From: JAVZLH01 sp049700435
GTDB taxonomy: Archaea > Thermoproteota > Bathyarchaeia > Bathyarchaeales > Bathycorpusculaceae
Reading direction: 5' to 3'
Assembly (NCBI GenBank): GCA_049700435.1
Contig: JBNAVK010000051.1
Location: 1 to 8,209 of the forward strand
DNA length: 8,209 nucleotides
The notes under the pieces are model-generated. The model saw only the letters and a list, made by a program, of their open reading frames with translations, did no database searches and had not been told where the DNA came from. How positions within the stretch are numbered: the stretch's first letter is position 1; every line of letters starts with the position of its first letter. Positions 5,044 to 8,209 of the stretch are shown piece by piece. The position numbers and the translations under genes are program-made.

Positions 5044-5959
5044 AAGCTTTTCCTGAACTTCCAAATAGGCGCATCTTGCCCTTAACAACTTCTTTCATAG
5101 CGTCTTTTGCTGGACCCAAAATCTTTCTTGGGTCAAATTCTTTCGGCGAGTTTGCTAGAACTTCGCGGATGGTTGCTGTGAAGGCAAGCCTCAAGTCGGT
5201 GTCGATGTTGATTTTTGAGATTCCCATGGAAATCGCCTTTTTTATGTGTTCTTCCGGTATGCCCTTAGCCCCGGAAAGTTCAGCGCCGTATTTTGTGGCT
5301 TTTTCAATTATCCACGCTGGCACGCTTGAAGCTCCGTGCAAAACAAGTGGTATGTCAATTTTTTTGGCTATTAGTTTTAATCTTTCAAAGTCAAGTTTGG
5401 CTTCGCCTTTAAACTTGTAGGCGCCGTGGGAAGTGCCGATGGCAACAGCCAAAGCATCGACACCAGTTCGTTTAACAAACTTTTCTGCGGCTTCAGGGTC
5501 TGTTAAAACGGCTTCTTTTTCCTCAACAGTTTTCTCTTCCACGCCAGCAAGTCTTCCAAGCTCTGCTTCAACAGAAACTCCTTTAGAATGGGCAAAATCA
5601 ACAACACGTTTTGTCAAAGCAACGTTTTCCTCAAAACTTAAGAAAGAACCATCAATCATCACCGAGGTGAAACCCGCCCCTATGCATTTAGAAACAGTTT
5701 CAAAATCCTCTCCGTGGTCAAGATGCAGGGACATGGGCACAGACGTGTTTTCGGCAGCTGTCCTAACAATTTTTGATAGGTAGGCTAAGCCGCCGTATTT
5801 GATGGCGCTTGGCGTGACAGCAACTATTACTGGAGACTTTTCCTCTGCCGCAGCTTCAGCCACAGCCAACAAGGTTTCTAGGTTGTTTATGTTGAAGGCG
5901 CCGACTGCATAACCATTTTTTCTCGCGGGAAAAAGCAGTTCACGGTTTGTTACAAGCAT
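5042..5959 (-). CDS. fba: Class II fructose-bisphosphate aldolase
   Basis: The 305-residue protein is a zinc-dependent aldolase that reversibly cleaves fructose 1,6-bisphosphate into glyceraldehyde 3-phosphate and dihydroxyacetone phosphate. Motifs in order: 'GYAVGAFNINNLET' (16-29), 'HLDHGED' (79-85) with catalytic Asp81 and zinc ligand His82, 'EAELGRLAGVEE' (131-142), 'GTSHGAYKF' (175-183) with His178, 'LHGASSVP' (207-214) with His208, and 'INIDTDLRLAF' (250-260), which binds the phosphate. All expected ligands are present. ATG 5959 is chosen because family members begin MLVT-like; GTG 5968, three codons upstream, is possible. It is the first gene of an operon with the PPi-type pfk. Tagatose-bisphosphate aldolase shares the fold, but the pfk partner favours fructose bisphosphate. 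Many archaea use other aldolases, so this again looks bacterial in type. Confidence 0.95.
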   Translation of the reverse strand: MLVTNRELLFPARKNGYAVGAFNINNLETLLAVAEAAAEEKSPVIVAVTPSAIKYGGLAYLSKIVRTAAENTSVPMSLHLDHGEDFETVSKCIGAGFTSVMIDGSFLSFEENVALTKRVVDFAHSKGVSVEAELGRLAGVEEKTVEEKEAVLTDPEAAEKFVKRTGVDALAVAIGTSHGAYKFKGEAKLDFERLKLIAKKIDIPLVLHGASSVPAWIIEKATKYGAELSGAKGIPEEHIKKAISMGISKINIDTDLRLAFTATIREVLANSPKEFDPRKILGPAKDAMKEVVKGKMRLFGSSGKA

Positions 5960-5992
5960 TGTTTCCACTTTCCCATGATACTAATTCTGGAT

Positions 5993-6001
5993 AAGTATAA
6001 A
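5993..6001 (-). promoter_or_regulatory. TATA box of the fba-pfk operon
   Basis: The minus strand reads TTTATACTT, a good archaeal TATA box. A start about 26 bases downstream falls near 5971, leaving a leader of roughly 4 to 13 bases depending on whether GTG 5968 or ATG 5959 is used. Confidence 0.5.
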
Positions 6002-6079
6002 TGATTTGCATGGTTTCAATCAAGACTGGTTATTCATAAACTAAATAAGTATTCTGAATCCACTTTCGACTAAGAGATA

Positions 6080-6160
6080 TTAATGAGGTTTCCCCATTAA
6101 AACGAACGTAGCAACAGCAGCCACACAAACCAAAGCAATTATTACCGTTAGAAAGAGCAT
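6080..6160 (-). CDS. Severed C-terminal membrane helix of the GOLD-like gene (26 codons)
   Basis: Directly after the TAA of the GOLD-like gene, and in the same frame, an ATG opens 26 codons that read MLFLTVIIALVCVAAVAT, then FVLMGKPH and TAA. This is one hydrophobic helix of about 20 residues followed by a short basic tail. It is what a type I membrane anchor placed after a GOLD domain looks like. The simplest reading is that the two pieces were one gene and a single base change created the stop at 6161-6163. It could also be translated by readthrough or by re-initiation at the adjacent ATG, giving a free membrane peptide. Confidence 0.65.
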   Translation of the reverse strand: MLFLTVIIALVCVAAVATFVLMGKPH

Positions 6161-6547
6161 TTAAGGAAGTCCGAAGATGTAATGCTCAACTTCACATTCT
6201 AATGTTATAAGTTTGTCTACAGACGAATTAACATTTGAAAAACGCAGAATGTATTTCCCTTCTAAATCACAAACAAAACTGTAACGGAAATCACCTTGTC
6301 TATTAAAATCTCTAACCGTTCCGTTGGGACAGACAAAAAAGAAATGTAAAGAGTTGTCTTCTTGCGAACCAACAACGGTGAATTTTATTAGAACATGGTC
6401 TTCAACTGCAAGGTTTAATGTTTTAGTTTCCTCTTTTCCACCTTTCACAGTAAAGCTTAGTGCAGCAGCCTCGACGGACTGTTGAATAACAAAGAAGGCT
6501 ACAGCGAGGAAGAGAATATGCACTAATGGTCTCTTAAATCGAAGCAT
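6161..6547 (-). CDS. GOLD-domain (p24/emp24-like) exported protein, truncated before its anchor
   Basis: The 128-residue protein has an N-terminal signal: basic 'LRFKRP', then hydrophobic 'LVHILFLAVAFFVIQQSVEAAA' with a likely cleavage after the Ala-rich stretch. The following beta-rich domain, about residues 30-128, resembles a GOLD domain: 'KEETKTLNLAVEDHVLIKFTV', 'SLHFFFVCPNGTV', 'FVCDLEGKYILRFSNVNSSVDK'. GOLD domains of eukaryotic p24 proteins act in vesicle cargo sorting. Archaeal versions are probable surface proteins of unknown job. The chain ends 'EHYIFGLP' at a TAA, and the missing C-terminal membrane helix continues in frame after the stop. As it stands the product would be secreted or held only by its signal anchor. 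ATG 6547 is chosen over TTG 6550. No clear ribosome site precedes it. It is divergent from kptA, separated by 121 bases. Confidence 0.8.
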   Translation of the reverse strand: MLRFKRPLVHILFLAVAFFVIQQSVEAAALSFTVKGGKEETKTLNLAVEDHVLIKFTVVGSQEDNSLHFFFVCPNGTVRDFNRQGDFRYSFVCDLEGKYILRFSNVNSSVDKLITLECEVEHYIFGLP

Positions 6548-6634
6548 CAAAAGATTCTGCTTTTTCCAAGCCCATAACGATTATGAAGCATGAATACAGA
6601 ACGATAAAATTGATTCGGAAGCAATAGTTACAAA

Positions 6635-6644
6635 CCTAATAAAC
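6635..6644 (+). promoter_or_regulatory. TATA-like box of kptA
   Basis: CCTAATAAAC is centred about 29 bases before the ATG at 6669, the spacing expected for a leaderless archaeal transcript. No Shine-Dalgarno site is present before this ATG, which fits. Confidence 0.35.
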
Positions 6645-6668
6645 CCAAACACGTAACAAACCAATTAT

Positions 6669-7238
6669 ATGTCTTACAGACATGAAAGATGCTCGAAAAC
6701 CAAAATCAGCAAATATATGAGTTATCTTCTCAGGCATAACCCCGAAAACCTAAATATGGACAAGGATGGCTTCGTTAGCCTAAAAGAACTTCTAGAAAAG
6801 CTTAACGAACGTTTTCAAGTTGACGAGAATATCATTCGAGAAATCATCAAGAAAAGTGATAAGAAAAGATTTGAAATAGTTGGAGATAAAATAAGGGCTA
6901 TTTACGGTCACACCATACCAGTAGAAATACAATTCGAAGAAGACAAAACAATAAAAAGGCTTTATCATGGAACAACAGCGGACGCAGCCCTAAAAATCCT
7001 CAAAACTGGCTTAAAACCTATGAAACGCAGATGGGTACACCTTTCGCCGACAATGGAAGTAGCCATGGAAGTAGGGTTGAGAAGAACCAGAAAACCCATT
7101 ATTTTGGAGATAGATGCTGAAGCCGCCAGAAAAGATGGAATAAGTTTTTACAAGGCAACGGACAAAGTTTACCTATGCAAATACTTGCCACCAAAGTATA
7201 TTCGCCGCATAGACGAAAACGCTAAGAAAACGGCTTAA
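6669..7238 (+). CDS. kptA: RNA 2'-phosphotransferase (Tpt1/KptA)
   Basis: The 189-residue protein has the two-lobe KptA layout: an N-terminal winged-helix lobe with 'ISKYMSYLLRHNPE' (13-26) carrying the Arg22-His23 pair, and 'KIRAIYGHT' (74-82) with Arg76. The NAD-binding ADP-ribosyltransferase lobe follows, with 'LYHGTT' (98-103), 'RRWVHLSP' (120-127) and 'VGLRRTRKPIILEID' (135-149), which should hold the last catalytic Arg. The enzyme moves an internal RNA 2'-phosphate to NAD, giving ADP-ribose 1'',2''-cyclic phosphate and nicotinamide. In fungi this finishes tRNA splicing. Archaeal tRNA ligation by RtcB leaves no 2'-phosphate, so the archaeal job is open (RNA repair or RNA 5'-end modification have been proposed). 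The end overlaps the convergent nitroreductase by 17 bases. Confidence 0.95.
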   Translation: MSYRHERCSKTKISKYMSYLLRHNPENLNMDKDGFVSLKELLEKLNERFQVDENIIREIIKKSDKKRFEIVGDKIRAIYGHTIPVEIQFEEDKTIKRLYHGTTADAALKILKTGLKPMKRRWVHLSPTMEVAMEVGLRRTRKPIILEIDAEAARKDGISFYKATDKVYLCKYLPPKYIRRIDENAKKTA

Positions 7239-7761
7239 AATTTCCATACTCATTCACGCTAACAATTTTTTTCAATGGTTTTCGCCGCCTAATAAAATGC
7301 AACACTTTACCAGCCAAGTCAAGCTTTTCTCGTGGATAACCCAGAGCCAAAAGGGCGACAACCCTAAAGTTTTCAGGAATCTTCAGCATCTCCTTAACCT
7401 TAGCCTCGTCGAAACTTCCAACCCAACAAGTGCCCAGTCCCTCGCCAGTGGCAGTTAAAACCATGTTCTCCAAAGCTATGGCAACATCAACAGTATACCA
7501 TTTAGGCGAAGCCCTTTCATCGCCACAACCAACAATCACAGCTGGCGCTTCAGCTAAAAACCTTGCAAAAACTCCAGTCTTAGCAAGTCTTTTTCTCTTT
7601 TCGCCGTCGGTGACAACAACAAAATGCCACGGTTGAACATTGCTGGCTGAAGGCGCCAGCCTACCAGCCTCAAGAACCTTCATCAACTTTTCACTTGGAA
7701 CAGGCGTAGACGCATAAGCCCGAATAGACTTTCGCCTTTGAACTGCCTCAAACACTTCCAC
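7222..7761 (-). CDS. Nitroreductase-family FMN oxidoreductase
   Basis: The 179-residue protein is a typical single-domain nitroreductase. 'VQRRKSIRAYASTPVP' (7-22) supplies the FMN-phosphate-binding arginines, 'RLAPSASNVQPWHFVVV' (34-50) the usual S-x-x-N-x-Q-P-W stretch, 'DVAIALENMVLTATGEGLGTCWVG' the dimer helix and flavin contact, and 'VVALLALGYP' the C-terminal strand. Such enzymes are FMN dimers that use NAD(P)H to reduce quinones, nitro compounds or other acceptors; the physiological substrate cannot be told. GTG 7761 is the likely start, with GGAG and GGTGA motifs just upstream; GTG 7755 is an alternative. It converges with kptA with a 17-base overlap and lies 104 bases downstream of the 73-residue gene on the same strand. 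Confidence 0.9.
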   Translation of the reverse strand: MEVFEAVQRRKSIRAYASTPVPSEKLMKVLEAGRLAPSASNVQPWHFVVVTDGEKRKRLAKTGVFARFLAEAPAVIVGCGDERASPKWYTVDVAIALENMVLTATGEGLGTCWVGSFDEAKVKEMLKIPENFRVVALLALGYPREKLDLAGKVLHFIRRRKPLKKIVSVNEYGNFKPFS

Positions 7762-7865
7762 CTTTCACCATCTCCACAATAAAATTTTTGAAAGGCTTAG
7801 GCTAATAAGCACTTTCCAAAGGAAAAGTAAACCTGAAAAACCCCTAAAAGAACATAGTGCAATGC

Positions 7866-8087
7866 CTATTCTGTTTCCAGCTTATAAAACACCTTCAAGC
7901 CCTTCAAAGTCTCGTGAACCTTGTTGGCAAGTTGAAGCACATCCACAAGCTCAACCTTCCGCCCCCAATCATAAACATGGTCATGATAACCCCTCAAAGG
8001 CTCAAAACCCATAGAACGAAGCTTCGCAACAACCTCCGAAGGACTTGCGCCTTCGCTGTAAAACCAAATAGTCAAATAAGTCTTCAC
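7866..8087 (-). CDS. Conserved-looking small protein of unknown function (73 residues)
   Basis: The protein begins 'MKTYLTIWFYSEGASPSEV' and continues 'KLRSMGFEPLRGYHDHVYDWG', ending 'KVHETLKGLKVFYKLETE'. The pattern beta strand, helix, strand, helix, strand suggests a small ferredoxin-like domain. I do not know a named family, although it reads like an archaeal conserved protein. The Tyr-His-Asp-His-Val-Tyr-Asp-Trp run is striking and could bind a metal or ligand, which is speculation. The GTG start at 8087 is well supported by GGAGGT 6 bases upstream. It lies 68 bases downstream of the tRNA-Ser on the same strand and may be read from its own promoter or together with the tRNA. Confidence 0.75.
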   Translation of the reverse strand: MKTYLTIWFYSEGASPSEVVAKLRSMGFEPLRGYHDHVYDWGRKVELVDVLQLANKVHETLKGLKVFYKLETE

Positions 8088-8093
8088 AAACCA

Positions 8094-8099
8094 ACCTCC
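8094..8099 (-). promoter_or_regulatory. Shine-Dalgarno site of the 73-residue gene
   Basis: GGAGGT on the minus strand ends 6 bases before GTG 8087. It is the strongest ribosome site in the window and settles a non-ATG start. Confidence 0.8.
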
Positions 8100-8155
8100 A
8101 ATCCATGCCTAAAGAAACAAACAAAATTAACACTTTCGGTAAAAACGCCAAAAAC

Positions 8156-8209
8156 TGGCGCGGGGTGCGGGATTTGAACCCGCGCGGCCATTGCTGACCA
8201 CAGGCTTAG
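8156..8209 (-). tRNA. tRNA-Ser (GCU), 3' part, cut by the window edge
   Basis: Read on the minus strand, the end is a T arm (GCGGG, loop TTCAAAT, CCCGC), acceptor strand ACCCCGC, discriminator G and an encoded CCA (8156-8158). Before the T arm a long variable arm can fold (GGTC, loop AGCAAT, GGCC), so it is a class II tRNA, Ser or Leu. The first visible bases, CTAA, fit anticodon positions 35-38 (C35, U36, A37, A38) followed by the 3' anticodon strand GCCTG. NCU in a class II tRNA with G73 means Ser, so the full anticodon should be GCU reading AGC/AGU. The 5' part, D arm and base 34 lie outside the window. Confidence 0.88.

Noticed and set aside
5032..5088. Nineteen-residue N-terminal extension of the PPi-type pfk
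   Set aside because: It lies inside the aldolase 3' end in another frame, and the GAGGGG site points to ATG 5031.
6010..6030. GTTTCAATCAAGAC-like stretch resembling a CRISPR repeat start
   Set aside because: It occurs once, with no regular spacing or second copy in the window.
8156..8209. Reading the partial tRNA as Leu (UAA or AAG) or as an amber (CUA) suppressor
   Set aside because: Those registers put C at position 33 or C at position 37, or need CUA in a class II tRNA. The Ser register places A37-A38 and G73 correctly.

Overview
The window looks like a piece of an archaeal chromosome, most likely a TACK-group organism of the Bathyarchaeia type. This placement is inferred from gene content, not from a marker gene. 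The evidence is a GOLD-domain (p24-like) surface protein, KptA, HEPN/MNT and DUF2283-type modules, TATA-like boxes placed for leaderless or short-leader mRNAs beside a few strong Shine-Dalgarno sites, and a CCA-encoding class II tRNA with G73. Base composition is moderate and fairly even.

Layout. Bases 1-1537 are an accessory, decaying region. A broken DUF4258-like gene precedes an intact DUF2283 gene, and the pair is flanked by two diverged direct repeats of about 58-60 bp. Next to it on the minus strand is a HEPN/MNT toxin-antitoxin locus whose HEPN (HepT-like) gene is split by a frameshift while its MNT (MntA-like) partner is intact. Bases 1726-2384 carry an unrecognised 110-residue protein convergent with cutA.

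Bases 2483-5959 form a central-carbon block. A PfkA-family kinase with ATP-type active-site residues is followed on the same strand by a VOC/methylmalonyl-CoA-epimerase-like protein. These converge with a tightly coupled minus-strand operon, class II fructose-bisphosphate aldolase followed by a second PfkA-family enzyme with the PPi-type residues (Asp104/Lys124). Together they could make and cleave fructose 1,6-bisphosphate by bacterial-type enzymes, with two possible phosphoryl donors.

Bases 6080-6547 encode a signal-peptide-bearing GOLD-like protein whose C-terminal membrane helix is cut off by a single in-frame TAA. Then come kptA (RNA 2'-phosphotransferase), a convergent overlapping nitroreductase, a conserved-looking 73-residue unknown with a strong Shine-Dalgarno site, and the 3' half of a tRNA-Ser(GCU) running off the right edge.

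The most notable pattern is three interrupted genes in 8.2 kb: both putative toxins (partner genes intact) and the membrane-anchored GOLD protein. Sequencing or assembly error must be excluded. There is no gene-free stretch over 300 bases. I do not see a clearly new multi-gene system. The paired ATP/PPi phosphofructokinases with class II aldolase, and the interrupted GOLD protein, are the best leads.
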